Positions 1-6,308 of a stretch of DNA of 16,773 nucleotides are shown here, one piece after another. The notes beneath the pieces are model-generated. The model was not told the origin of the DNA. It ran no database searches and saw only the letters and a list, made by a program, of their open reading frames with translations. A program made the translations under genes and the position numbers. Position 1 is the stretch's first letter, and each line of letters starts with the position of its first letter. The stretch comes from CAZLPZ01 sp964561535 (GTDB lineage Bacteria > Pseudomonadota > Alphaproteobacteria > Micavibrionales > Micavibrionaceae): NCBI GenBank assembly GCA_964561535.1, contig CAZLPZ010000035.1, positions 1 to 16,773 of the forward strand, written 5' to 3'.

Positions 1-1496
1 CCACACCCCAGAGCCAGGATGAGATCTTGAATTTCTTGATTTGCTTTCATCTTGTCCGCGCCCGCCGAAACCACGTTCAGGATTTTTCCGCGGAGTGGCA
101 AGATCGCCTGGGTCTCGCGGTTGCGGCCTTGTTTCGCCGACCCGCCTGCGCTGTCGCCTTCGACAATGAAAATTTCCGTGTCGCGGGCCTCTTGCCGCGA
201 ACAATCCGACAATTTACCCGGCAGGCGCAATTTGCGCGTCGCGGTTTTGCGTGCCGTTTGTTTGTCATCGCGTGCGCGTTGGCGTTCCTCGGCGCGTTCA
301 ATGAGGACCTGCAATAATTTTTTGCTGTTTGCGGTATTGCCCGTCAACCAATGATCGAAATGATCTTTGATTGCGGCCTCGACCAACCGCGCGGCTTCGT
401 TTGACACCAATTTATCTTTGGTCTGGCCTTGAAATTGTGGGTTTTTGATGAACAAGGATAAGACAATCGCGGCTTCAATCACCACATCATCGGCGGTTAA
501 AATACTGGCGCGTTTTTCGCCCACCAAATCGGCATAGCTTTTTAAACCCCGGGCGAGCGCCGATCGCATGCCGGTTTCGTGTGTGCCGCCCTGGGGCGTA
601 GGAATGGTGTTGCAGTATGACGACAGGAACCCTTCGCCCATCGTCGGCCAGGCGACGGCGATTTCAACCTTGCCTTGTTTATCGGGCAATTCCCCGGTGA
701 TATAAAACGGTGCTGGCGTAATGGTTTCCTGGCCCTTTAATGTGACGTTCAGGTAATCGAGCAATCCGGCCGGAAAATGGAACGTGTCGGTCGCCGGGAT
801 GTTGGCGGCCGTGGCCATATCGGCAGGGCAGGTCCAGGTAATCGTCACGCCGCGATAGAGATAGGCTTTCGATCGTGCCAGGCGATAGATCCAATCAGGC
901 TGAAACGTGGGGTTTTTGCCAAAAATGTCGGGATCGGGATGAAATCCAATTGCCGTGCCGCGGTGTTTCGCAGGCCCCACGGTTTTTATTTTCGTGGTCG
1001 GCACGCCGCGGGCATAGGTTTGGCGATACAATGTTTTATCGCGCGCAACTTCGACCCACAAATCATCGGTCAGGGCGTTGACCACCGAAATCCCGACCCC
1101 GTGCAACCCGCCCGCGGTCTCGTAGGCCTTATCCGAAAATTTGCCTCCGGAATGTAAGGTGGTCAAAATGACTTCGAGGGCGGATTGTTTCGGGAATTTG
1201 GGGTGGGGGTCAATAGGAATGCCCCGGCCATTATCGCGAATAATCACATAATGATCGGCGGTCAGTTCAATGTTGATCGTGTCGCAATGCCCGGCGACGG
1301 CTTCGTCCATGCTGTTATCCAGCACTTCGTTGACCAAATGATGCATGGACCGGGAATCGGTGCCGCCAATATACATGCCGGGGCGTTTGCGAACGGGTTC
1401 CAACCCCTCGAGAACCTCGATTGACGAGGCGTCATAGGTCGCATCGCGGGGGGTTGTTTGCTTGGTCGGTTTTGGTTGGGCGAATAAATCGGGCAT
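1..1496 (-). CDS. parE: DNA topoisomerase IV subunit B (partial, C-terminus missing)
   Basis: ATPase subunit of the type IIA topoisomerase that, with ParC, decatenates and relaxes chromosomes in the cytoplasm. About 498 codons are present and the gene runs off the left edge. The GHKL ATPase motifs are in order: EVLDN (57-61), DNGRGIP (88-94) and GGLHGVGIS (129-137). The QTK motif that contacts ATP follows in the transducer domain (GQTKDKL). The TOPRIM signature EGDSAGGSAKQGR lies near residues 443-455, followed by LPLRGKILNV. The start (MPDLFAQ) is preceded by an AGGA Shine-Dalgarno about seven bases upstream. The segment EVLEGLEPVRKRPGMYIGGT and the following HHLVNEVLDNSMDEA block fit alphaproteobacterial ParE better than GyrB. 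That assignment is from memory of the families; GyrB is the alternative. Confidence 0.93.
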   Translation of the reverse strand, partial: MPDLFAQPKPTKQTTPRDATYDASSIEVLEGLEPVRKRPGMYIGGTDSRSMHHLVNEVLDNSMDEAVAGHCDTINIELTADHYVIIRDNGRGIPIDPHPKFPKQSALEVILTTLHSGGKFSDKAYETAGGLHGVGISVVNALTDDLWVEVARDKTLYRQTYARGVPTTKIKTVGPAKHRGTAIGFHPDPDIFGKNPTFQPDWIYRLARSKAYLYRGVTITWTCPADMATAANIPATDTFHFPAGLLDYLNVTLKGQETITPAPFYITGELPDKQGKVEIAVAWPTMGEGFLSSYCNTIPTPQGGTHETGMRSALARGLKSYADLVGEKRASILTADDVVIEAAIVLSLFIKNPQFQGQTKDKLVSNEAARLVEAAIKDHFDHWLTGNTANSKKLLQVLIERAEERQRARDDKQTARKTATRKLRLPGKLSDCSRQEARDTEIFIVEGDSAGGSAKQGRNRETQAILPLRGKILNVVSAGADKMKANQEIQDLILALGC

Positions 1497-1525
1497 TTTT
1501 GTCCTGTTGATTAAAGGTTGCAGTC

Positions 1526-1555
1526 TTTATACACGGGCAAAGTAGGGAGGATCAA
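1526..1555 (-). promoter_or_regulatory. probable parE promoter
   Basis: On the minus strand TTGATC (1550-1555) and TATAAA (1526-1531) are separated by 18 bases. Transcription would start near 1519, giving a leader of about 20 bases that holds the AGGA ribosome site. This is a match to sigma70-type consensus by eye only. Confidence 0.55.
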
Positions 1556-1615
1556 GGTGGGATGTAATTGAAGTAACATTGGGAATATGGATCATGATTA
1601 AAAGTAAAAGATATA

Positions 1616-1621
1616 TTGACA
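1616..1621 (+). promoter_or_regulatory. consensus -35 element upstream of the 299-residue gene
   Basis: A perfect TTGACA lies 44 bases before the ATG at 1665. At 17-base spacing the -10 position reads TACTTC, which is poor, so only the -35 half is convincing. The following GGGGGAGAGAG (1650-1660) can serve as ribosome-binding site. Confidence 0.3.
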
Positions 1622-1664
1622 ATTATTTTTTAACATATTACTTCTTTTCGGGGGAGAGAGTTAC

Positions 1665-2564
1665 ATGACAACAAGTCCTACACAATCATTTGGAGAAGTC
1701 ACTCAGAAAAATATTAGGGAAGGCCCTTGTGGGTTAAGGATCATTGAGGGAGGGACCATTCCACCTGACTCTCTTGAGGTGTTTAAAGGACTTTTTGAAA
1801 ATAAATTGGATCCTGATTTTCGTAATGTTTGGTTTGAGTGGTCAACAGATCAAAAAGATTTTTTTCTTGATTTTCTCTGGGAGCTAAGTAAATCGCCAGA
1901 GGGATTAGATGTTTTGGTTAAAGCTTTATTATGTCAGAGTATTATCGTAGATATTGAAGAGGATCGATATTTTGCACTCCCACCACTTATAAAAGGTATG
2001 CCCCAATCGGCGCGTGAACAACTTTTACTTGATGAGGATCAGTTCGCAATTCATGGTATTTTGGGCATTGAGTATGGCGATGACGGTATTATTGATCAAA
2101 CAATTTGTGGAGCTTCTGATCCCCAACAAAAAATAAAACTTATTGCAGGGTATAGATATGATTCAATTTCTGTCATCAAGTGGCTTGATGATATGACGTT
2201 AGAAGATCGCACCGAATGTCTCAAGCGTGCAAATATTATTATGAGTTTGGGTCATTCATTTTTTTATGATGAAACGAAGGATCAGTTGGTTGAACACGCA
2301 CTGGATCGTTGGGGAGCACATCAATTACGGCGTGTATTGCACTATGCGGCAAAAACGCTATCAGACCACGAAATATTGTTGTGGTCTTGTATCGGTCCAA
2401 TACTCTATACGGATAAAGAAATGGGTGATTTTCAGGCTCCATCACTTCCACCGCTTCCTCCTGCTCCTAAAAAAGGCAATACTCTTCGGGTATTTCGGGG
2501 TTCTGAAAAATCTCCCCCTCCCCGCCAAGAGAGTTTTGATGATGATTGTGACATTCCATTCTAA
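1665..2564 (+). CDS. unknown protein with SSB-like C-terminal tail
   Basis: A 299-residue soluble, acidic protein that I do not recognise. There is no signal peptide or membrane segment. Residues 1 to about 255 look globular and mostly helical, with aromatic-rich stretches such as VWFEWSTDQKDFFLDFLWEL near 55-74. A proline-rich, basic, disordered linker follows (PSLPPLPPAPKK, then RGSEKSPPPRQ). The protein then ends exactly in DDDCDIPF-stop. That closely resembles the acidic tip of SSB (DDDIPF/DDEIPF), the docking peptide for RecQ, RecO, PriA, ExoI and similar partners. I see no OB-fold like that of SSB in the body. The start has a G/A-rich ribosome site at 1650-1660. It is divergent from parE across 168 bases and more AT-rich than parE. 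A role in DNA transactions is inferred from the tail only. Confidence 0.8.
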   Translation: MTTSPTQSFGEVTQKNIREGPCGLRIIEGGTIPPDSLEVFKGLFENKLDPDFRNVWFEWSTDQKDFFLDFLWELSKSPEGLDVLVKALLCQSIIVDIEEDRYFALPPLIKGMPQSAREQLLLDEDQFAIHGILGIEYGDDGIIDQTICGASDPQQKIKLIAGYRYDSISVIKWLDDMTLEDRTECLKRANIIMSLGHSFFYDETKDQLVEHALDRWGAHQLRRVLHYAAKTLSDHEILLWSCIGPILYTDKEMGDFQAPSLPPLPPAPKKGNTLRVFRGSEKSPPPRQESFDDDCDIPF

Positions 2565-2584
2565 CGGTGGGGGGCCGTCTTTTA
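2564..2584 (+). terminator. weak possible terminator after the SSB-tailed gene
   Basis: ACGG (2564-2567) and CCGT (2575-2578) flank a G-rich loop and are followed by CTTTTATT. The four-pair stem is short, so this is only suggestive. Confidence 0.25.
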
Positions 2585-2738
2585 TTAGATAAATCTTTTG
2601 TCCACACGATCTAGACTTACCCAATTATAAAGAAAAACACTATGTCGGTAGGTCGGCGTTGATTTTGTTGTTGGAAAGAGAATCAAGAATTTCTATTTTT
2701 TGCACACTTTTAAAAAACTAATTTTTTTATTAAAAATA

Positions 2739-2747
2739 TGATATAAA
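2739..2747 (+). promoter_or_regulatory. extended -10 promoter of cysDN (leaderless start likely)
   Basis: TG-A-TATAAA (2739-2747) is an extended -10 element ending six bases before the cysD ATG at 2754. Transcription would begin at or next to the A of the ATG. No Shine-Dalgarno is present and no good -35 is visible in the A/T-rich DNA upstream. Confidence 0.5.
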
Positions 2748-2753
2748 GCCATT

Positions 2754-3539
2754 ATGAATAGTCTTGAATCACGCACCATATATATCCTCCGCGAGGCGTA
2801 TAACCGCGCGCAGCCGCTGGCCATGCTGTGGTCGATGGGCAAGGATTCTACCGCTTTGCTCTGGATGGTGCGCAAGGCCTTTTTCGGGCGCGTACCGTTT
2901 CCTGTCATTCTTCTCGACACAAGTATGGAGCTGCCTGAAGTCTATGAATTCCGCGACAAATTGATCAAGGAATGGAATCTCGATTGCATTTCTTATATGT
3001 GTCCGCCGGAAGAAGAGATGGATTCCAGTCTGCCGCCCTCCACCCGTGCCGCGATGAGAAAAACTGAAGGGCTCAAGGCCCTGCTGGCTGAACATAAATT
3101 CAAGGGCATCATTGCCGGGATACGCCGAGACGAGCAGGGACTACGCGCCAAAGAGCGGATTTTTTCGCCGCGCAATATCGACGGCACGTGGGATTTTAAA
3201 AACCAGCCGCCGGAATTATGGGACCAGTTCCAGAGTGATGTACCCGACGGATGTCATATCCGCATTCACCCCATTCTGCAATGGAGCGAGATCGATATTT
3301 GGCGCTATACCAAACTTGAGAATATTCCCTGTGTACCGCTTTATTTTGCACGTAATGGTAAACGTTATCGCTCGCTCGGTGAGTACAATATCACGTTCCC
3401 AGTCGCCAGTAATGCATCGAACATTGACGAGGTCATCGCCGAGTTGGAGACGACCAGAACATCCGAGCGCGCTGGCCGCACCGTGGATAATGAGACGGAG
3501 GAAAGTTTTGAGCAGCTGCGTGCCAGGGGGTATATGTGA
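2754..3539 (+). CDS. cysD: sulfate adenylyltransferase subunit 2 (ATP sulfurylase small subunit)
   Basis: Catalytic subunit of cytoplasmic ATP sulfurylase, which joins sulfate and ATP to give adenylylsulfate (APS) and pyrophosphate; the CysN GTPase drives the reaction. The 261 residues belong to the PAPS reductase/PP-loop fold. The nucleotide-binding loop is SMGKDST (27-33). LDTSMELPEVYEFRD (54-68), GIRRDEQGLRAKERIF (122-137), NQPPELW (150-156), IHPILQWSEIDIWRY (171-185) and TTRTSERAGRTVD (233-245) are all family hallmarks. It is shorter than E. coli CysD (about 300) and resembles the short CysD type that, as I recall, is often paired with a fused CysNC. Its final ATG-TGA overlaps the cysN start, so the two are one transcription and translation unit. 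No other sulfur-assimilation gene is in the window. APS could feed reduction or a sulfation pathway; the sequence does not say which. Confidence 0.93.
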   Translation: MNSLESRTIYILREAYNRAQPLAMLWSMGKDSTALLWMVRKAFFGRVPFPVILLDTSMELPEVYEFRDKLIKEWNLDCISYMCPPEEEMDSSLPPSTRAAMRKTEGLKALLAEHKFKGIIAGIRRDEQGLRAKERIFSPRNIDGTWDFKNQPPELWDQFQSDVPDGCHIRIHPILQWSEIDIWRYTKLENIPCVPLYFARNGKRYRSLGEYNITFPVASNASNIDEVIAELETTRTSERAGRTVDNETEESFEQLRARGYM

Positions 3540-4708
3540 CCCTGAAAATTGTTATCGCTGGCGATGTAGATCATGGAAAATCAACACTGATTGGGCGCCT
3601 GTTACACGACACAGGCAGCCTTATGGATGGCAAGGCCGAAGAATTGCAGCGAATTTGCAAAAAACGCTGCACGGAGAAACTCGAATGGTCTTTCCTGCTG
3701 GATAGTTTTCAGGCCGAACGCAATCAAGCTATAACCATTGACTCAACGCAGGTTCGTTTTGCCACCGCGCTGCGTCCTTATGTGATGATCGACGCACCGG
3801 GCCACAAGGAATTCATCAGCAACATGATGTCGGGGGCTGCGCAGGCCGATGCCGCGATTCTTGTTATCGATGCTGTTGAAGGTATCCAGGAACAAACAAG
3901 GAATCATGCGCAATTGCTGCGTCTTATTGGCATTCAGCAGCTTGTTGTTGTCGTCAACAAAATGGATTCGGCGAGTTACAAACAATCTGTGTTTGAAAAA
4001 CTGGTTTCAGAAATTGAATCGCTCTCGCCTTCGTTCATCGTTCCCCTTTGTGCGCAGACCGGTGAAATGATTGTCAGCCGTGGCAATAACATGAACTGGT
4101 ACAGCGGTAAGACACTGGTCGAGATTCTTGATAGTTTTTCTGTCACCGCGCCGTCGCTGGAAAAGCCCCTGCGTTTTTCCGTACAGGATGTTTACCGCGT
4201 TGAAGGAAAACGTATCATCGTCGGACGTGTAGAGAGCGGTATCATGCGCAAGGGCGACGAACTTCTCTTTTCACCCATGGGCCAACAGGCCCGTGTCGAA
4301 ACGCTGGAAGTTTGGCCTGCAAACTCGTCAAAATCCGAGGCGTTGCCCGGTGAATCCGTCGGTATCACGCTGGACTCTCACGTTTTCATCGAGCGCGGCC
4401 ATGTCGCCAGCCACAATGATTCCCCGCCGATGCTTTCACATGTTGTACGGGTCACCATTGCACCTTTTACCATGCACCGCTTTACCGCCGGAAATTTTTA
4501 CAGGGCTCGTTTTGGTACGATTGAGGCTCCGTTTTCTATTCAATCTGTCGATAATATTTCCGGTGCTGCTGTCACGATGACATTGCGCTCCCCCAATCTT
4601 CTGCCCGTCGATTCCACAGGAAAAATTGTTCTTTCCGCTGCAGGTATGATTGCCGGTGCAGGGGTCATGAGCATGGAAGGTCTGCCAGATCAACGCCACC
4701 TGCTGTAA
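3536..4708 (+). CDS. cysN: sulfate adenylyltransferase subunit 1 (GTPase, CysN)
   Basis: Elongation-factor-like GTPase subunit that couples GTP hydrolysis to APS synthesis by CysD. It starts with GTG inside the overlap GTGA (3536-3539) with the cysD stop, indicating translational coupling. The GTPase motifs are intact: G1 GDVDHGKST (9-17), switch I ERNQAITID (61-69; usually ERERGITID), G3 DAPGH (86-90) and G4 NKMD (141-144). Beta-barrel domains II and III follow. At 390 residues it is shorter than E. coli CysN (about 475) because it stops just after the barrels at RHLL-TAA. The same frame continues past the stop into a recognisable APS kinase fragment, so this is probably the surviving half of a CysN-CysC fusion. 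Functional ATP sulfurylase is likely. Confidence 0.92.
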   Translation: MTLKIVIAGDVDHGKSTLIGRLLHDTGSLMDGKAEELQRICKKRCTEKLEWSFLLDSFQAERNQAITIDSTQVRFATALRPYVMIDAPGHKEFISNMMSGAAQADAAILVIDAVEGIQEQTRNHAQLLRLIGIQQLVVVVNKMDSASYKQSVFEKLVSEIESLSPSFIVPLCAQTGEMIVSRGNNMNWYSGKTLVEILDSFSVTAPSLEKPLRFSVQDVYRVEGKRIIVGRVESGIMRKGDELLFSPMGQQARVETLEVWPANSSKSEALPGESVGITLDSHVFIERGHVASHNDSPPMLSHVVRVTIAPFTMHRFTAGNFYRARFGTIEAPFSIQSVDNISGAAVTMTLRSPNLLPVDSTGKIVLSAAGMIAGAGVMSMEGLPDQRHLL

Positions 4709-4858
4709 CCAAAATCCGATCATATCTCCTGTATCGATCATTTTGCCTCGCCCGATATGCGTGCCGCGATTAATGGCCACAGATGCGGCGTGTTCTGCTT
4801 CACGGGGCTTTCCGTGGCAGGCAAAGTCGTTACGCGCAAAATTGTACATAATCCCTGA
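4709..4858 (+). pseudogene. cysC: decayed APS kinase (cysC) domain, remnant of a cysNC fusion
   Basis: Reading on in the cysN frame immediately after its TAA gives PKSDHISCIDHF, then MRAAINGHRCGVFCFTGLSVAGKVV, then a TGA at 4856. This matches the linker and N-terminus of the APS kinase half of CysNC/NodQ proteins, where PKSxNI and later NGHxGxVxWFTGLSGAGKST are typical. The P-loop is ruined: TGLSGAGKST has become TGLSVAGKVV, losing the Ser/Thr that binds magnesium. Only about 49 codons of a roughly 200-residue domain remain, and the DUF5681-like gene begins 18 bases after the stop on the opposite strand. I infer a nonsense change at the fusion joint, or reading through it, followed by decay and loss of the rest. 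The match is from memory of the family, but the GHR...FTGLS...AGK block is distinctive. Confidence 0.72.
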
Positions 4859-4876
4859 CGGCACTGTCTACATCGT

Positions 4877-5182
4877 CTATTTCCTTATGTCATCCGTTTC
4901 GTGTTCTATGGGGATCAATACACGTTCCCCGTCGTGGGGGAGGGCGATATTCAGTAAGCTGAAAAATTGGCCCATAAAAGAATTGCCGTTCACATCACGT
5001 GCCGTCGTTGTTTGACGCATACGTTCGACCATTTCAGGCATTAGTTCGATAATCGCGCCGGTCAGGGCATCTTTGATCTGTCCCGAATATTTGTTGGGTG
5101 TGCCAGGTTTCCGCCCCGATCCAGGGATTTTTTCATGTCCGGGTTGAAATTGTCCGTTGTTCACGGTGTTTTGGATATCCAT
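4877..5182 (-). CDS. phage-type small protein, DUF5681-like
   Basis: A 101-residue protein starting MDIQNTVNNG. The N-terminal block FQPGHEKIPGSGRKPGTPNK (residues 12-31) has the pattern of DUF5681 and of some phage small-terminase-like proteins (FxPGxSGNPxGRPKGTxNK). A helical middle (IKDALTGAIIELMPEMVERM) follows. The exact role is unknown; such proteins usually sit in phage or mobile contexts, which would fit the broken cysC beside it. The start is well supported by AAGGAG seven bases before the ATG. An operator-like set of repeats lies 32-57 bases upstream. Its 3' end abuts the cysC remnant on the opposite strand. Confidence 0.72.
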   Translation of the reverse strand: MDIQNTVNNGQFQPGHEKIPGSGRKPGTPNKYSGQIKDALTGAIIELMPEMVERMRQTTTARDVNGNSFMGQFFSLLNIALPHDGERVLIPIEHETDDIRK

Positions 5183-5213
5183 GGTGTTCTCCTTTTCATA
5201 AGTTTTGTTTTCA

Positions 5214-5239
5214 CCACTACTTTAGTGGCACAGCCACTA
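5214..5239 (-). promoter_or_regulatory. triple operator-like repeat upstream of the DUF5681-like gene
   Basis: Three alternating half-sites read CCACTA (5214-5219), TAGTGG (5223-5228) and CCACTA (5234-5239). They form two overlapping palindromes, CCACTA-CTT-TAGTGG and TAGTGGC-ACA-GCCACTA. On the minus strand a -10-like TAAAAT (5239-5244) overlaps the outermost site, so a bound protein could block transcription of the downstream gene. No convincing -35 is visible. Confidence 0.45.
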
Positions 5240-5387
5240 TTTTATGGAATTAATCTGGAATTTTTTTGGGTTCTATTCTGCCCCTATTCCGGATTTCTGT
5301 TCTCCTGAGACGTGCATCGCCACAGGATAATAAGAGTATAAACCTATATTAGGATAATAGTCAAGGATTATTTTCTGAATTTCCGTT

Positions 5388-5421
5388 AGAGAGCGATTTG
5401 CCCTTCTCTCGCTCTCTTTTG
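5388..5421. terminator. inverted repeat 3' of the HAD gene, possible terminator
   Basis: AGAGAGCGA (5388-5396) and TCGCTCTCT (5409-5417) form a perfect nine-pair stem with a 12-base loop, followed on the plus strand by TTTT. It lies about 50 bases beyond the HAD gene stop on the minus strand, where no T-run follows. Termination is therefore possible but unproven. The rest of 5240-5464 is AT-rich with no gene visible. Confidence 0.35.
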
Positions 5422-5464
5422 GAGGGGAGGGGATTTTATCTTATTTTTTGTTTTGTTTAATTTT

Positions 5465-6217
5465 TTAAAGTGACAGCGTAGGGGTGTGTGATAGAAGACG
5501 CGGCCGACCATGCCGTGGCATCACAACGGGACCATCCCATGGAATTTGTCCGTGATGGATTAAGTCAAAAACATCAATGGCTTTGGTTACTTGATGATGA
5601 ACATGATCTTCAAAACCCGTTGATTGTCCGTGTGTAATATGAATGGTTATTTTACCGCCCGCATGTGCCGTTTTTAAATTTTTGGGATGGTCATCGACCA
5701 TGATCAGGCGGTTGATGGGAATATCCAATCGTTCGGCGGCGATTTCATACGGGCGCATACTGTGGCTTTTTTGGTGACCAACAGAATCTTCGATTGCAAT
5801 GATGCGGTCAGGAGGAAAGACAAGACTTAACCCTAAATGTGGGACAACCCGTTCCGCCCACGCGCGCGCGCCACTGGTTACTATAATCATCGGAATATGC
5901 CGATTAGCTATTAATACGCGGGCCGTTTCGAGGCAGGGGGGAATAATCCGCTCATCAACATGGCTGTAAATCGAAGCCATAAATTGATCTGGATTTACGA
6001 GAAATTTTATATGAAAATGGCGTACCGCATTGCCGTGTTGTTTTGATCCTTCATGTGTTTCATGAAAACATTGGTCTTTTGTAAGTCCCAGATTGAAATC
6101 TTGAGATGCCTCAAAAAAAGCATCATGCCACCTATCCACCATATCGGGTGGATCACGGTACAAGCAATGATCGAGATCAAAACAGATTCCAGCGCGGGGG
6201 GGGGCAGTACGTGTCAT
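5465..6217 (-). CDS. HAD-superfamily phosphatase (pyrimidine 5'-nucleotidase-like)
   Basis: Probable cytoplasmic phosphohydrolase of the haloacid dehalogenase superfamily, 250 residues from the ATG at 6217. Motif I is FDLDHCLY, with the nucleophile and general acid/base Asp at residues 14 and 16. Motif II is VTSGA (Thr/Ser near 114-115), the motif III Lys lies in GHQKSH (near 150), and motif IV is MVDDHPKNL (Asp near 175-176). The DxDxxLY form of motif I and the helical cap suggest the SDT1/pyrimidine 5'-nucleotidase type, but substrate cannot be read from sequence. The frame stays open to a TTG at 6253 and an ATG at 6232. I prefer the ATG at 6217 because TATATA lies six bases before it and AGGTGA overlaps the gap. 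It is divergent from the membrane protein at 6309 with under 100 bases between starts. Confidence 0.85.
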   Translation of the reverse strand: MTRTAPPRAGICFDLDHCLYRDPPDMVDRWHDAFFEASQDFNLGLTKDQCFHETHEGSKQHGNAVRHFHIKFLVNPDQFMASIYSHVDERIIPPCLETARVLIANRHIPMIIVTSGARAWAERVVPHLGLSLVFPPDRIIAIEDSVGHQKSHSMRPYEIAAERLDIPINRLIMVDDHPKNLKTAHAGGKITIHITHGQSTGFEDHVHHQVTKAIDVFDLIHHGQIPWDGPVVMPRHGRPRLLSHTPTLSL

Positions 6218-6223
6218 TTCACC

Positions 6224-6253
6224 TATATACATATTTATGGGTTGGATACGCAA
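6224..6253 (-). promoter_or_regulatory. possible promoter of the HAD gene with -10 six bases before ATG
   Basis: On the minus strand TTGCGT (6248-6253) and TATATA (6224-6229) are 18 bases apart. The -10 ends six bases before the ATG at 6217, so transcription could start at the ATG. The six bases read GGTGAA, which could instead be a close Shine-Dalgarno on a longer transcript. Confidence 0.35.
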
Positions 6254-6296
6254 GGAAAATTTATATCTGACCCCTGCTTTATTTATAAATCCTGCC

Positions 6297-6302
6297 TATA
6301 AT
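6297..6302 (+). promoter_or_regulatory. perfect -10 box six bases before ATG (leaderless start likely)
   Basis: A perfect TATAAT lies at 6297-6302 and the ATG of the next gene begins at 6309. No ribosome-binding site can fit, so a leaderless transcript is the natural reading. The -35 region (CTGCTT, 6274-6279) is poor. Confidence 0.5.
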
Positions 6303-6308
6303 TCAACC

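Noticed and set aside
27..1444. Several open frames of 60-126 codons on the plus strand, and short minus-strand frames in other phases, within 27-1444
   Set aside because: They lie inside parE, whose frame is continuous with all family motifs; these are out-of-frame or antisense by-products.
4436..4864. 142-codon minus-strand frame across the cysN 3' end and the cysC stub
   Set aside because: It is antisense to the conserved end of CysN and to the kinase stub, with no ribosome site; the plus-strand reading explains the sequence.
4859..4930. Possible continuation of the APS kinase past its TGA (a VFYGDQ segment resembling VLDGDN)
   Set aside because: The spacing from the P-loop is several residues too long and the stretch is antisense to the DUF5681-like gene; likely coincidence.
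4743..5015. 90-codon plus-strand frame from 4743
   Set aside because: It is out of phase with the kinase fragment and then antisense to the well-started DUF5681-like gene.
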